Shown one piece after another: positions 1 through 8,804 of a stretch of DNA of 64,000 bases. Position 1 is the first letter of the stretch. Each line of letters opens with the position of its first letter. The stretch comes from Myroides oncorhynchi (GTDB taxonomy: Bacteria; Bacteroidota; Bacteroidia; Flavobacteriales; Flavobacteriaceae). The stretch lies in assembly GCF_020905415.1 (NCBI RefSeq), contig NZ_JAJJMP010000001.1, positions 1,021,501 through 1,085,500 of the forward strand, in the 5' to 3' direction. Made by a program: the position numbers and the translations under genes. Under the pieces are notes generated by a model, which did not search any database, had not been told where the DNA came from, and was given only the letters and a program-made list of their open reading frames with translations.

Positions 1-308
1 GAATAGAGTTTATATAAAAATTGCTTGTAGAAGTACCTACATAATTAAGTTCATCAGTGTATAGACTCAGTCCATGACTAACGCCATTTGTGTTTTTAGT
101 TATAAAATTTTTGTCTCGAACATTTGTATAAAGTTGTGATAATGCAGATTTTACACTAGATACATTTTTGAAAACGTCTTGTTGATTTACTTTGTTATCA
201 GGTAAATCAACATCTACTAATTGGTCACAAGATATTAGTATGAAGTTAATTAATAATAGTAATATGCTATATGTGAATAGTTTTTTATGTGATATTGAAT
301 TGTTCATA
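1..308 (-). CDS. SusD/RagB-like outer-membrane lipoprotein, N-terminal part (cut by left window edge)
   Basis: Reading the minus strand from an ATG at 308-306 gives an open frame that runs off the left edge, about 102 residues. It begins with a basic then hydrophobic signal and a lipobox-like ILISCDQ, followed by LVDVDLPDN and a helical region, the usual start of SusD/RagB surface lipoproteins. The start lies 11 bp past the stop of the SusC-like gene on the same strand, the normal susC-susD order. SusD proteins sit over the SusC barrel and capture glycans or other oligomers. The substrate cannot be told from this fragment. The family call rests on lipobox, sequence style and position. Confidence 0.8.
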
Positions 309-319
309 ATATGATTAGA

Positions 320-3300
320 TTAGAAGGTTAATTGCATTCCCATTGAATAGGTTTTTAAAGGGGGTAAGTATCCAAAAGTTGTAAACTCAGGATCCATTCC
401 TTTGTATGAGGTAATAGTCCATAGATTTTGTCCTTGGAAGTATATTCTCAAGGATTCAATTTTGACCTTCGGAATTTTTAAAACATAAGAAAGAGATATG
501 TTTTTCAATCTTATAAAGGATGCATCACTTATAGAATTAGAACTTTCTCTAAAAGGAGAGCTCAGTGCTTGATTCTCTGGTTTATTATAAAACGCTGATA
601 TATATTGAGCATTTAGGTTTTCTTTTGTCCAACGATCTACCATTTGTACAGGTAGATTATTTATTGCTCCACCCGGTGTAGCGTAATAATTGTTTAGGTT
701 GTAGTTTTCTTGTTTTTTAAAATAGAATAAGAAATCAAGGGTAAAACTCTTGTAAGAAACTGTATTTTGTATTCCTCCAAAGAAAGAAGGATTAAGGCTT
801 TTAACAATCTTTTTGTCTTCGACATTAATTTTACCATCATTATTAAAATCAGTAAATTCGTACATACCAGTTTCTGGGTTTATTCCTTTGAACTCGTAGA
901 GTTTTATAATATTAATTGGTTTGCCAACGATATACGAACTACTTTGAGTCCCTTGTTCAAGACCAGGATAAGACACAAGTTTGTTTTTGGGAATAGAAAA
1001 ATTAATGTTTGTAGACCAGTTCCAATGTTTATTGGATATGTTTTGTGTATTTACAGTAAACTCCCACCCTCTATTGTCTACAATTGCAGGGAAATTTGTT
1101 AATATCGAATTGAATCCAGTTGTTGTTGGAAGAGTTAACCCTACTAGTTGATCTGTAGCTCTATTATTGTAATAGGCAATAGAAGAATGGATACGATTGT
1201 TAAAAAGACTAAACTCTAAAGCAGATTCAAATTTGGTTGTTTTTTCCCATTTGTAATCGGGGTTGTAGAGTGCACTAGGAAACAAACCAATTTCCTTGTC
1301 GTATGAAGTGCTATTTACACTATAAGTATCAAGGTAAGCGTAATCTCCTATATTATCACTACCCGTAACTCCATAACTTAGACGTATTTTCCCAAAACTT
1401 AGCCAATGTACATCTTTAAAGAAGTTTTCTTCAGAAAACAACCAAGCTGTTCCTATTGCTCCAAAATTGCCGTATCGATTATTTTTAGCGAACCTACTAG
1501 AACCATCTCTTCGAGCAGTTATGTTTAAAATGTATTTATTGTCATAGGTGTAGTTAAGACGTGTAAATAGAGAAGCATATTTATAGTGAGCAGTAGCAGA
1601 ATTACCAATGTACTTTTCTTTTGCTGCACTTATATTTTTAATCATAGCATCTGTTGTAAAATTACGACCCGTTAATTGCAAAACAGTTGATTTAGAACCT
1701 TGAAAAGTCCCTCCAATTAGAAAATCAAGGGTGTGTTTGTTTAGCTTTGCTTTATATTGTAATTGTGGTTCAACTATAAATGAGGAGAAATCTTGATTAG
1801 CCTTGTGTGCTTCAGAATTCTCACTTGTTCTTCCAAGAGCTGGATTAAAAATTGTGTGTGGTATAAGCTTATATTCTTCCAAGTTGTTATTTGAAATACC
1901 TGCATTTACTTTAAAAAATACGTTGTTGTATATTTGGTAGGCTGCATTGCTATTAATAACAAGTGTTTTGATGTTGTTTTCATAAGTTTGATTTAACTGT
2001 GCTAAGGGATTAATAAAGGTTCCGTTTTGCCAGTTTAAATCGCCATTTTCATTAAATAAAGCTGGTGCATTAGGAGCTATAGATAAAGCTTGTTTTGTTA
2101 GGTCTAAAGTAGGTAAGTTATTTTCTTGAGTAGAGTATGAACTAGAAGCGTTTAATTTGAATTTATTGTCTTTACTAAAGTGATTAAGTGCAAGTAGTAT
2201 ATTGTTTCTTTTGTAACCTTTGTCAGTTGGAAACACAGTTGTATTTTCATTGTGAGAAAGATTAATATTGAACATTGTGTTATCAGTCCCTCCATTAATT
2301 CCAAGAGAAATATTTTGATCAATAGCAGTATCGCCGATAAGTTCTTTTTGCCAATTGGTATATCGGTTAGTATCCCAAGTTTCATTAAGGTCATACGCAT
2401 TAACAGGATATGAGGTAATACCACTATTTTCAAAGGCTTCTTTTCGCATCTGTAGATATTGCTCTGTGTTCATCATATCCATAAACTTGGCAACTTTGCT
2501 AAAGCCTATAGATGAAGATACTGTAAAACGCGTTTTGTCTGGTTTGCCTTTTTTAGTTGTAATAAGCACCACTCCATTAGCCCCACGTGATCCGTATATA
2601 GCCGTAGCATCTGCATCTTTTAATATTTCTATACTTTCTATATCACTAGGGTTTATTGCATTTAAAGCAGAAATACCACCTTGTAATATTTCAAGTCCCA
2701 AACTACCATTGTTAATACCTAATGAGTTTGATATAAAAGGCACACCGTCAATTATAAACATAGGACTGTTTCTTCCAGAGGCTGAATTTCCAAGAAAATT
2801 CCTTCCTCTTATTTCAACGTACATACCTCCACCTGCGACACCGCTATTTTGGGTAATGTCAACTCCTGCAACTCTACCCTGTATAGCTTGCAGAGGATTC
2901 ACCACTGGCTGAAACTCGATATCTTTAGCTGTTACGCGTGCTATACTTCCTGTTCGCTCTCTATCTTTTACAGAGTAGTAACCAGCATTAATAACCACTT
3001 CATCTAGATCAGTAGTGCTTGCTTTCATTACTAAGTCTATCTTATCCTGTGCCTGTACTAGGACTTCTTGTGTTCCATTTCCTACGAATGTAAACACTAG
3101 CGTGTCCCCCACACTCGCTTTAATGCTGTACTCTCCCTTATCATTGGTTAAGGTAGCTTTAGTAGAGCCTTTTATCTGCACGACAGCACCAGGCAGCACG
3201 CCAAATTCATCGCGTACTACTCCCGTTATTTGACGAGAAGGTTGTTCTGCTACAACCTTATGAGAAGTCAATGCACTTTTACTCAACACCACTTGATTAT

Positions 3301-3628
3301 TCATTACTACATACTTCACAGCAGATTTGTCGAATAGTTTTTTTAGAACCATATCGATACTCTCCTCTTTTACCTGAAGTATTTTCTTTTCTGTAAGATT
3401 GATCTCTTTTACGTTATAGATAAAGCGATAATCAGAAGACCCCTCGATGATATCGAGTACTTCATTTAAAGAAACATTGATGACATCCACAGATATCTTT
3501 GTCTGCGAATAGGTACCTATGGCAAACAAATTCAATGCACATCCGAAAAACAAAACAACTGATATTTTCATTTTTAGATCAAATTTGAGGAGTGGAAGTT
3601 TCCTCTCCTTAAGTAAATAATTTTTCAT
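320..3628 (-). CDS. SusC/RagA-family TonB-dependent outer-membrane receptor with N-terminal STN domain
   Basis: This 1102-residue protein should import a ligand across the outer membrane using TonB energy, with the SusD-like protein encoded next. A long signal peptide (about 1-42) is followed by an STN (secretin/TonB short N-terminal) region at about 45-115. A carboxypeptidase-like regulatory domain follows at about 133-205 (TGVVRDEFGVLPGAVV), then a TonB-box region with KDRERTGSIARV, a plug with GRVAGVDI and FIIDGVPF, and a barrel ending in a terminal Phe. An STN domain marks receptors that signal to a FecR anti-sigma factor, which matches the FecR/ECF pair immediately upstream. The substrate is unknown. 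Confidence 0.93.
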   Translation of the reverse strand: MKNYLLKERKLPLLKFDLKMKISVVLFFGCALNLFAIGTYSQTKISVDVINVSLNEVLDIIEGSSDYRFIYNVKEINLTEKKILQVKEESIDMVLKKLFDKSAVKYVVMNNQVVLSKSALTSHKVVAEQPSRQITGVVRDEFGVLPGAVVQIKGSTKATLTNDKGEYSIKASVGDTLVFTFVGNGTQEVLVQAQDKIDLVMKASTTDLDEVVINAGYYSVKDRERTGSIARVTAKDIEFQPVVNPLQAIQGRVAGVDITQNSGVAGGGMYVEIRGRNFLGNSASGRNSPMFIIDGVPFISNSLGINNGSLGLEILQGGISALNAINPSDIESIEILKDADATAIYGSRGANGVVLITTKKGKPDKTRFTVSSSIGFSKVAKFMDMMNTEQYLQMRKEAFENSGITSYPVNAYDLNETWDTNRYTNWQKELIGDTAIDQNISLGINGGTDNTMFNINLSHNENTTVFPTDKGYKRNNILLALNHFSKDNKFKLNASSSYSTQENNLPTLDLTKQALSIAPNAPALFNENGDLNWQNGTFINPLAQLNQTYENNIKTLVINSNAAYQIYNNVFFKVNAGISNNNLEEYKLIPHTIFNPALGRTSENSEAHKANQDFSSFIVEPQLQYKAKLNKHTLDFLIGGTFQGSKSTVLQLTGRNFTTDAMIKNISAAKEKYIGNSATAHYKYASLFTRLNYTYDNKYILNITARRDGSSRFAKNNRYGNFGAIGTAWLFSEENFFKDVHWLSFGKIRLSYGVTGSDNIGDYAYLDTYSVNSTSYDKEIGLFPSALYNPDYKWEKTTKFESALEFSLFNNRIHSSIAYYNNRATDQLVGLTLPTTTGFNSILTNFPAIVDNRGWEFTVNTQNISNKHWNWSTNINFSIPKNKLVSYPGLEQGTQSSSYIVGKPINIIKLYEFKGINPETGMYEFTDFNNDGKINVEDKKIVKSLNPSFFGGIQNTVSYKSFTLDFLFYFKKQENYNLNNYYATPGGAINNLPVQMVDRWTKENLNAQYISAFYNKPENQALSSPFRESSNSISDASFIRLKNISLSYVLKIPKVKIESLRIYFQGQNLWTITSYKGMDPEFTTFGYLPPLKTYSMGMQLTF

Positions 3629-3677
3629 AAATTTGGATTAGTTAAGGGTTGTTACTATTAAGTAATAATCATGTTAT

Positions 3678-3717
3678 AGACACTAGTCATGTTGCCGCAT
3701 AGCTAGTGTCTTTTTTT
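3678..3717 (+). terminator. terminator-shaped hairpin in the fecR-susC gap, oriented on the plus strand
   Basis: A perfect 9-bp stem (AGACACTAG / CTAGTGTCT) with a 16-nt loop is followed on the plus strand by seven T. Both flanking genes are on the minus strand, where the hairpin is preceded by an A-tract and has no following U-tract. It should therefore stop plus-strand (antisense) transcripts, or act as a structured element between fecR and the receptor gene. Confidence 0.55.
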
Positions 3718-3733
3718 GTTGGTTATATAAAGG

Positions 3734-4864
3734 TTATTTAATGATAATCTTATTGTCTTTGATAGTGTATTCTATAGCGAGTACTTCATTGAAGTAAACC
3801 AATACTTCTTCTATCGTATTGTTGTTAAACGAAGCGTTGAATACTGTTGTCTCTAAGTTTTTATTCTTATTGACTATCTCTACATTATAAGTGCGTTCTA
3901 GACTTCTAATAATTTGTCCAAAACTCTGTTTTCTAAAGACTAATTCGCCTTTCATCCACGATAGGTAAGCTCTAGTATCTACCTGTTCTACAGCGATCTG
4001 TTGGCTTGTTCTATCTAAACTTGCTTTTTGCCCTGGGACAAGATCAATATACTTGTCTAAAGATGCGATACTGGCGAACTGAACCATCCCTTCTGCTAAC
4101 ACGACAGAAGTCAATAAATCGTCTTTATAAGCTGAGTACAAAAACTTAGTTCCCACTACTTTTATTCTTGCTTCTTTTGACACTACATAAAATGGTTTGT
4201 TAGCATCTTTTTGTACATCAAAGTATACCTCTCCTTCTACAACTACCTCTCGTGATGCTAACTGATTAAATGAAGTAGGAAACTTTATTTTAGAACCCGC
4301 ATTCAGAAATGCTTTAGTACCATCTGCTAGTATTACAGAGAACTTCTTACCATAAGGAACATTTAGTTCATTATATTCTACCACATCGTTATCCGCATCC
4401 ACCTTCATCATATCATCTTCTATTTGCGCGATGCGATTGCCATGTTCATCATAGACAGTCTCATTATCTGTTGCGTCTATCTCAGTGCGATTCCCTTTAG
4501 ATGATATAAGCGTTATCGCTTGCTCATCAATAACTAGGACCTCATCTTGCTGTATTTGATTGTTAAATACGTAAATAGATCCTAAACCTAAGAATACTGT
4601 ACAAATAGCCGCTGCCCACAGTATTTTTTTCTTTGTTCTCTTTCTCTTATCTCTCTGTATAAAATGTTGTAAGCGAAGAATTGTACGTTTTTTATCATAC
4701 TCTTTCAACAAGTTATCTAGAACAAAATCGTTCTCGATCATGCGTTCAAGAACTTCTCGTTCTTCTTCATTCTTTAAAAAGAGTAAAAGCTCTTGCTCCT
4801 CTTCTTGACTAATTGTCTTTGAAATATATTTCAACAATAGTTCTTCACTTCTTTTCTGTACCAT
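3734..4864 (-). CDS. FecR-family anti-sigma factor
   Basis: A 376-residue inner-membrane regulator. The first ~85 residues are cytoplasmic and charged and should bind the ECF sigma factor. A single membrane segment lies at about 86-106 (ILWAAAICTVFLGLGSIYVF). The periplasmic part contains the FecR domain (about 160-255, with YGKKFSVILADGT and EVYFDVQKD) and a C-terminal DUF4974-type domain (about 305-376) that contacts the STN domain of the receptor. The gene lies between the receptor (same strand, 105 bp downstream) and the divergent sigma gene. In this family the ligand-loaded receptor signals through FecR to release the sigma factor. Whether it activates or inhibits here cannot be read from sequence. 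Confidence 0.92.
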   Translation of the reverse strand: MVQKRSEELLLKYISKTISQEEEQELLLFLKNEEEREVLERMIENDFVLDNLLKEYDKKRTILRLQHFIQRDKRKRTKKKILWAAAICTVFLGLGSIYVFNNQIQQDEVLVIDEQAITLISSKGNRTEIDATDNETVYDEHGNRIAQIEDDMMKVDADNDVVEYNELNVPYGKKFSVILADGTKAFLNAGSKIKFPTSFNQLASREVVVEGEVYFDVQKDANKPFYVVSKEARIKVVGTKFLYSAYKDDLLTSVVLAEGMVQFASIASLDKYIDLVPGQKASLDRTSQQIAVEQVDTRAYLSWMKGELVFRKQSFGQIIRSLERTYNVEIVNKNKNLETTVFNASFNNNTIEEVLVYFNEVLAIEYTIKDNKIIIK

Positions 4865-5415
4865 TTCATAACCTTTTATACCTTTAATACGATTGATATT
4901 TTCAATACCCTACGTTTTTTTAAGAAATATTTTTATTTTTTTTAATAAAATTTTTATAGGTATAAAAAAGCTACTCCTACTTCCTTCAGGAAAAGGAAGT
5001 GGAATAGCCAACTTAATAATGTCCTTACCCCAATGACAGACTCTCTTATTATATCAAACAGGTATACTATAGCGTGCTAACTAATCTTAAAAATAAAATC
5101 AAACCCCTTACTAGGTCATTTTTTTGCTATAAACTAAAAAGACCTCTCTCTTTAGTGTATTGTTTTGTTTTTTATAACAAGTATAGTCCCAATGTGTGCG
5201 TTTTGTTGTATAAAACATTCACAGTTTATAAGTAATAAAAAGAATTCTTATTTAAATGAGCTTATAAAGGTTAAATACACCTTTTACTAACATTTTTTAT
5301 ATACTTTTGGATTTCAACATTTAATCCCAAAGTTTATTATTCATTTGTCATCTTATAGTTAGTAACGTTGCATTTTTAAACAACCCTATCTTATTATTTA
5401 TTTTTTTAATTTAAT
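4865..5415. other. intergenic region between divergent fecR and ECF sigma genes (551 bp)
   Basis: AT-rich, with no convincing reading frame. It must hold the promoters of both divergent genes, but I could not pick out a clean -33/-7 pair for either. It contains the stem-loop at 4971-5007 and a small dyad GTTTT/AAAAC at 5200-5216. Confidence 0.6.
4971..5007. repeat. imperfect inverted repeat (stem-loop) upstream of fecR
   Basis: The arms CTACTCCTACTTCC and GGAAGTGGAATAG pair with one bulge and one mismatch around a 10-nt loop. No T-tract follows on either strand, so it is not a standard terminator. It may be an operator or leader structure for fecR or for the divergent sigma gene. Confidence 0.45.
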
Positions 5416-5997
5416 ATGAAACCCGTTGCCACAGATACCGAACTTGTAGAGAAGATCATTTTAAGCAATGAACAGGCTTTTACCACATTGATAGACCGAT
5501 ACCATCATCGTCTATGTGTCTATGCGCATAAATTAATAGGCAGTGAGGAAGCAGAAGACCTTGTTCAGAATGTCTTTATGAAGATATGGGTAAAAAGAAC
5601 GAAGTTAAATGCTGAGCAGAATATCAAAAACTTCTTATATAAAGCTGTCTTTAACGAATTTATAGATGCTTATCGCAAGAATAAGAAACTCGAACCTCTT
5701 GAACAGAAATATATAAAAGTCCTAAATGACTATGTAGAACACCATTCTAACGATGACTTGGAGTTCGCTATAAAAGTCATGCAACAAGAAATAGATAAAC
5801 TACCCGAAAAGAGTAAGGAGATATTCATTATGAGTAAACGCCAAGGACTGACTAATCAGGAAATAGCTGACTACCTTGACATTTCTATTAAGACAGTAGA
5901 GTCACATATCTCAAAAGCATATACAATCCTTAAAACAAGGATAGGCAAGAATATGGAGATTCTTCTATTTATGCTATTTGGAAGAGCTTCTAAGTAA
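5416..5997 (+). CDS. ECF-type RNA polymerase sigma-70 factor
   Basis: A 193-residue sigma factor with only regions 2 and 4. Region 2 lies at about 22-88 (IDRYHHRLCVYAHKLIG, AEDLVQNVFMKIW) and region 4 at about 120-178 (LPEKSKEIFIMSKRQGLTNQEIADYL split across the helix-turn-helix, then SIKTVESHISKAY). It is transcribed away from the FecR anti-sigma gene, and with the receptor it forms a cell-surface-signalling set. The natural target promoter should lie ahead of the SusC/SusD pair, in or near 3629-3733. A hairpin follows the stop codon. Confidence 0.93.
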   Translation: MKPVATDTELVEKIILSNEQAFTTLIDRYHHRLCVYAHKLIGSEEAEDLVQNVFMKIWVKRTKLNAEQNIKNFLYKAVFNEFIDAYRKNKKLEPLEQKYIKVLNDYVEHHSNDDLEFAIKVMQQEIDKLPEKSKEIFIMSKRQGLTNQEIADYLDISIKTVESHISKAYTILKTRIGKNMEILLFMLFGRASK

Positions 5998-6010
5998 GTA
6001 CCTAAAACTT

Positions 6011-6050
6011 CTAATAAAGGCTAGTTCTGGATAGAACTAGCCTTTATTAG
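6011..6050. terminator. long perfect stem-loop after the sigma gene
   Basis: An 18-bp perfect stem (CTAATAAAGGCTAGTTCT and its exact complement) closes a 4-nt GGAT loop, 13 bp after the sigma stop codon. The sequence that follows is not a clean T-run, so it may be a weak terminator or a transcript-stabilising end. Confidence 0.6.
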
Positions 6051-6445
6051 ACATTCTTCCCTTCCACATATACTACTTATCCTTTTTATAGATGTCACAC
6101 CTAGATGTCTTCAAACATTCTGTGGCGCATATATTGATGAAATAATCAGCTATATAAACCATATATACTTTCAATATAATTGTTCTACTTTTTTCTAATT
6201 TATCAAAATAACTCCCCTCTAAAAGGCCATAAATTATAATTCTAGTGCGCTTTTTTTATTAAAATAGCTACAAATCCCCTTCCTTCAATTAAAAAACCAT
6301 AAAAAATAAGTTTTTTTTTAAAAACCTAAATGAAATTAAACAACTAACAATCAATATATTATCAAAAATGCACTTACACAAGGTTTACTATAACAAACAC
6401 CTCAACCCTAGTAAAACAAGGCTTTATTCGTAGCTTATTGGACAA

Positions 6446-6543
6446 TTCTAGGACAATAAGTCGAGAATACTGGAGTAAAGGGCACTTTTTCCCAACAATT
6501 CTCCTTTTATACTTCTACTATTCTCCTCTAACTAACCATTAAA
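6446..6543 (+). repeat. dispersed intergenic repeat, family 1 (copy also at 39381-39479)
   Basis: Hand alignment to 39381-39479 in the same orientation shares CTAGGACA, then CCCAACAAT, CCTTTTAT, CTTCT, TCCTCTA and TAAAAC-like blocks in order, roughly two-thirds identity over about 100 bp with few gaps. No reading frame is conserved. It lies directly upstream of the family 2 repeat. Confidence 0.55.
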
Positions 6544-6700
6544 CCAAGAATCAACATTAGCTAGATACTACATTGCAATTCTATTTCATAGATATTTCAT
6601 TAGCTCTATAACCAAACTACAGTATGATTTTTTCACTGATTCAGAGCTATTTTGTATAACAACTTTTCGTTTATATGTCTATCGCGGAATCTGGATTTAA
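6538..6700 (+). repeat. dispersed intergenic repeat, family 2 (inverted copy at 55755-55910)
   Basis: The reverse complement of 55755-55910 aligns along the whole segment, including a 26-bp identical core at 6662-6687 (starts ACTTTTCGTTTATATG, ends CTATCGCGG) and further shared blocks ATACTACA, CATTAG, ACTATG-like, CACT-ATTCAGA and CTATTTTGT. The copies have diverged with small indels and carry no obvious coding frame, terminal repeats or transposase. It looks like a non-autonomous intergenic repeat or an RNA-encoding element. Confidence 0.75.
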
Positions 6701-6871
6701 AAAACAATTCTCCTTACTGACTACAAAACAAATACTATCTCAAAATCGCAAAACAGCACACAAAACAGTAATAATTTTCTCTCATTTGGTTTAAAATTAA
6801 ATTATCAATAATTATTATTTAAATATCACACATTTATCTATATTTACGAATACCAAAAACTAAAATAAATA

Positions 6872-7357
6872 ATGAATAAAACGTATCAATTAAAAGTAAA
6901 TGCAGATACTGTTTTTGAGAGTAATGATTTACTACAACAAGATATAAATGTATCTGCAGTAGAATCAGCTGTGTTCCACGTACTCAAGAATAACAGATCT
7001 TATGATGTTGAAATTTTAGACAACCAATTTACAGAGAAGAACTACACTGTAACGGTTAATGGAAATAACTATTCTGTTAATATCCAAACCGAACTCGATA
7101 AACTAATCAATCAACTTGGTTTCTCCTTGAACTCTACTAAGCAGGTTAATTCTGTAAAGGCTCCTATGCCTGGTCTTATCCTAGATATTTTGGTAACAGT
7201 AGGTCAAGAAGTAGCTGAGAATGACAATTTATTAATTCTAGAAGCCATGAAGATGGAGAACAACTTATCTTCACCACGAGCTGGAATTATTAAATCTATC
7301 AACATCGCTAAAGGCGCAACTGTTGATAAAGGATTAGTTTTAATTGAATTCGAATAA
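6872..7357 (+). CDS. biotin carboxyl carrier subunit of an acyl-CoA carboxylase
   Basis: A 161-residue protein whose C-terminal 70 residues form a biotinyl/lipoyl domain (VKAPMPGLILDILVTVGQEV) with the biotinylation motif EAMKMEN; Lys127 is the predicted biotinylated residue. The N-terminal half (VNGNNYSVN) resembles the carrier subunits of propionyl-CoA and decarboxylase-type enzymes rather than the Ala/Pro-rich AccB of fatty acid synthesis. It swings CO2-biotin between the biotin carboxylase (starting 2 bp downstream) and the carboxyltransferase subunit. It is first gene of a tight three-gene operon. Confidence 0.9.
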   Translation: MNKTYQLKVNADTVFESNDLLQQDINVSAVESAVFHVLKNNRSYDVEILDNQFTEKNYTVTVNGNNYSVNIQTELDKLINQLGFSLNSTKQVNSVKAPMPGLILDILVTVGQEVAENDNLLILEAMKMENNLSSPRAGIIKSINIAKGATVDKGLVLIEFE

Positions 7358-7359
7358 TC

Positions 7360-8799
7360 ATGAAAAAAATATTAGTTGCCAACCGTGGCGAAATAGCTGT
7401 TCGCATCATGACAACAGCCAAAAAGATGGGGATAAAGACAGTAGCTGTTTACTCTACTGCTGACCGTTTAGCTCTACATGTTAGAATGGCTGATGAAGCT
7501 GTTTGTATTGGAGAAGCACCATCTAATCAATCTTATTTATTAGGGGATAAAATCTTAGAAGTTGCAAAATCACTTCACGTAGATGGTATTCACCCCGGAT
7601 ATGGGTTTTTAAGTGAGAACTCAAACTTCGCAATTGCATGTCAGAAAGCTGGAATTACCTTTATTGGTCCTGATACTCATGCTATAGAAGTTATGGGAAA
7701 CAAATTAGCAGCTAAAGATACTGTTAAGGCGTATGACATCCCAATGGTTCCAGGTTTAGATGAAGCGATTACAGATGTAGCAAAAGCAAAAAACGTGGCT
7801 AAAGAAATAGGATTCCCTATTCTTATCAAGGCTGCTGCAGGTGGTGGTGGTAAGGGAATGCGTGTGGTAGAGAATGAAGTAGAATTCGAAAGTCAAATGC
7901 AACGTGCTATTTCAGAAGCGACTAACGCATTCGGAGATGGTTCTGTGTTTATAGAAAAATATATAGGTTCGCCTAGGCATATAGAGATTCAAGTATTAGC
8001 TGATAATCACGGACATGTAGTACACCTCTTTGAAAGAGAATGTAGTATTCAACGCCGTCACCAGAAAGTAATCGAAGAAGCTCCATCAGCAGTGTTAACT
8101 CCTGAAGTGCGTAAAGCGATGGGAGAAGCAGCTATCAAGGTAGCCAAATCATGTAACTACTCTGGAGCTGGTACAGTAGAGTTCTTAATCGATGAGAACT
8201 TAAACTTCTACTTCCTAGAAATGAATACACGTCTACAAGTAGAACATCCTGTGTCAGAATTAATCACAGGCTTAGACTTAGTGGAGTGGCAGATAAGAGT
8301 CGCACGAGGAGAGCAACTTACTTTCACACAAGAAGACCTTAAGATCAAAGGACATGCAATGGAAGTACGTGTATATGCAGAAGACCCTCTAAATGACTTT
8401 CTACCTAGTGTGGGTAACTTAGAACAATATAAATTACCTGTAGGACCTGGTATCCGTGTGGATAATGGTATAGAAGAAGGTATGGATGTGCCTATTTATT
8501 ATGACCCTATGCTTACCAAACTAATCACTTATGGTGATACACGTGAAGAAGCAATAGAGATTATGATTAAAGCTATCGACGAGTTTAAAGTGAAAGGAAT
8601 TAGTACAACATTGCCATTCGGTAAATTCGTAATGAAGCATGAAGCATTCAGAGAAGGACACTTTGATACGAACTTCGTTAAGAAATATTACAATGCTGAA
8701 TTAATTAAAGAAGAAACTAAAGATGAGGCAGAGATAGCAGCATTTATTGCTCTACAACAGTATCTGGAAGATCAAAAACAACTTCGCTTACCAAACTAA
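7360..8799 (+). CDS. accC: biotin carboxylase subunit of an acyl-CoA carboxylase
   Basis: A 479-residue ATP-dependent biotin carboxylase. It starts [15 protein letters not shown] (BC N-terminal domain), then has [10 protein letters not shown], the glycine-rich ATP loop [13 protein letters not shown] near 165, [20 protein letters not shown], and the [14 protein letters not shown] motif near 290. The length is normal for AccC or for the alpha subunit of a split propionyl-CoA carboxylase. Because it sits between a carrier subunit and an acyl-CoA carboxyltransferase, it probably serves propionyl-CoA carboxylation (odd-chain or branched-chain catabolism). A shared role with malonyl-CoA synthesis cannot be excluded. 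Confidence 0.9.
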   Translation: MKKILVANRGEIAVRIMTTAKKMGIKTVAVYSTADRLALHVRMADEAVCIGEAPSNQSYLLGDKILEVAKSLHVDGIHPGYGFLSENSNFAIACQKAGITFIGPDTHAIEVMGNKLAAKDTVKAYDIPMVPGLDEAITDVAKAKNVAKEIGFPILIKAAAGGGGKGMRVVENEVEFESQMQRAISEATNAFGDGSVFIEKYIGSPRHIEIQVLADNHGHVVHLFERECSIQRRHQKVIEEAPSAVLTPEVRKAMGEAAIKVAKSCNYSGAGTVEFLIDENLNFYFLEMNTRLQVEHPVSELITGLDLVEWQIRVARGEQLTFTQEDLKIKGHAMEVRVYAEDPLNDFLPSVGNLEQYKLPVGPGIRVDNGIEEGMDVPIYYDPMLTKLITYGDTREEAIEIMIKAIDEFKVKGISTTLPFGKFVMKHEAFREGHFDTNFVKKYYNAELIKEETKDEAEIAAFIALQQYLEDQKQLRLPN

Positions 8800-8804
8800 G
8801 AACT

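Larger units (their letters stand above)
6051..6871. other. long gene-free region holding two dispersed repeats (821 bp)
   Basis: AT-rich, with no frame that reads like a protein. Its middle (6446-6700) is made of two adjacent diverged repeat units, each with a relative elsewhere in the window (39381-39479 and 55755-55910). The last 170 bp before the carboxylase operon should contain that operon's promoter, but no clear TAnnTTTG box is visible. Confidence 0.6.

Noticed and set aside
2355..2912. 185-residue plus-strand frame inside the SusC-like gene
   Set aside because: It is the reverse-strand shadow of a well-supported receptor gene and has no protein-like motif.
6446..6700. Insertion-sequence remnant
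   Set aside because: No terminal inverted repeats, target duplications or transposase remnants could be found; kept only as dispersed intergenic repeats.
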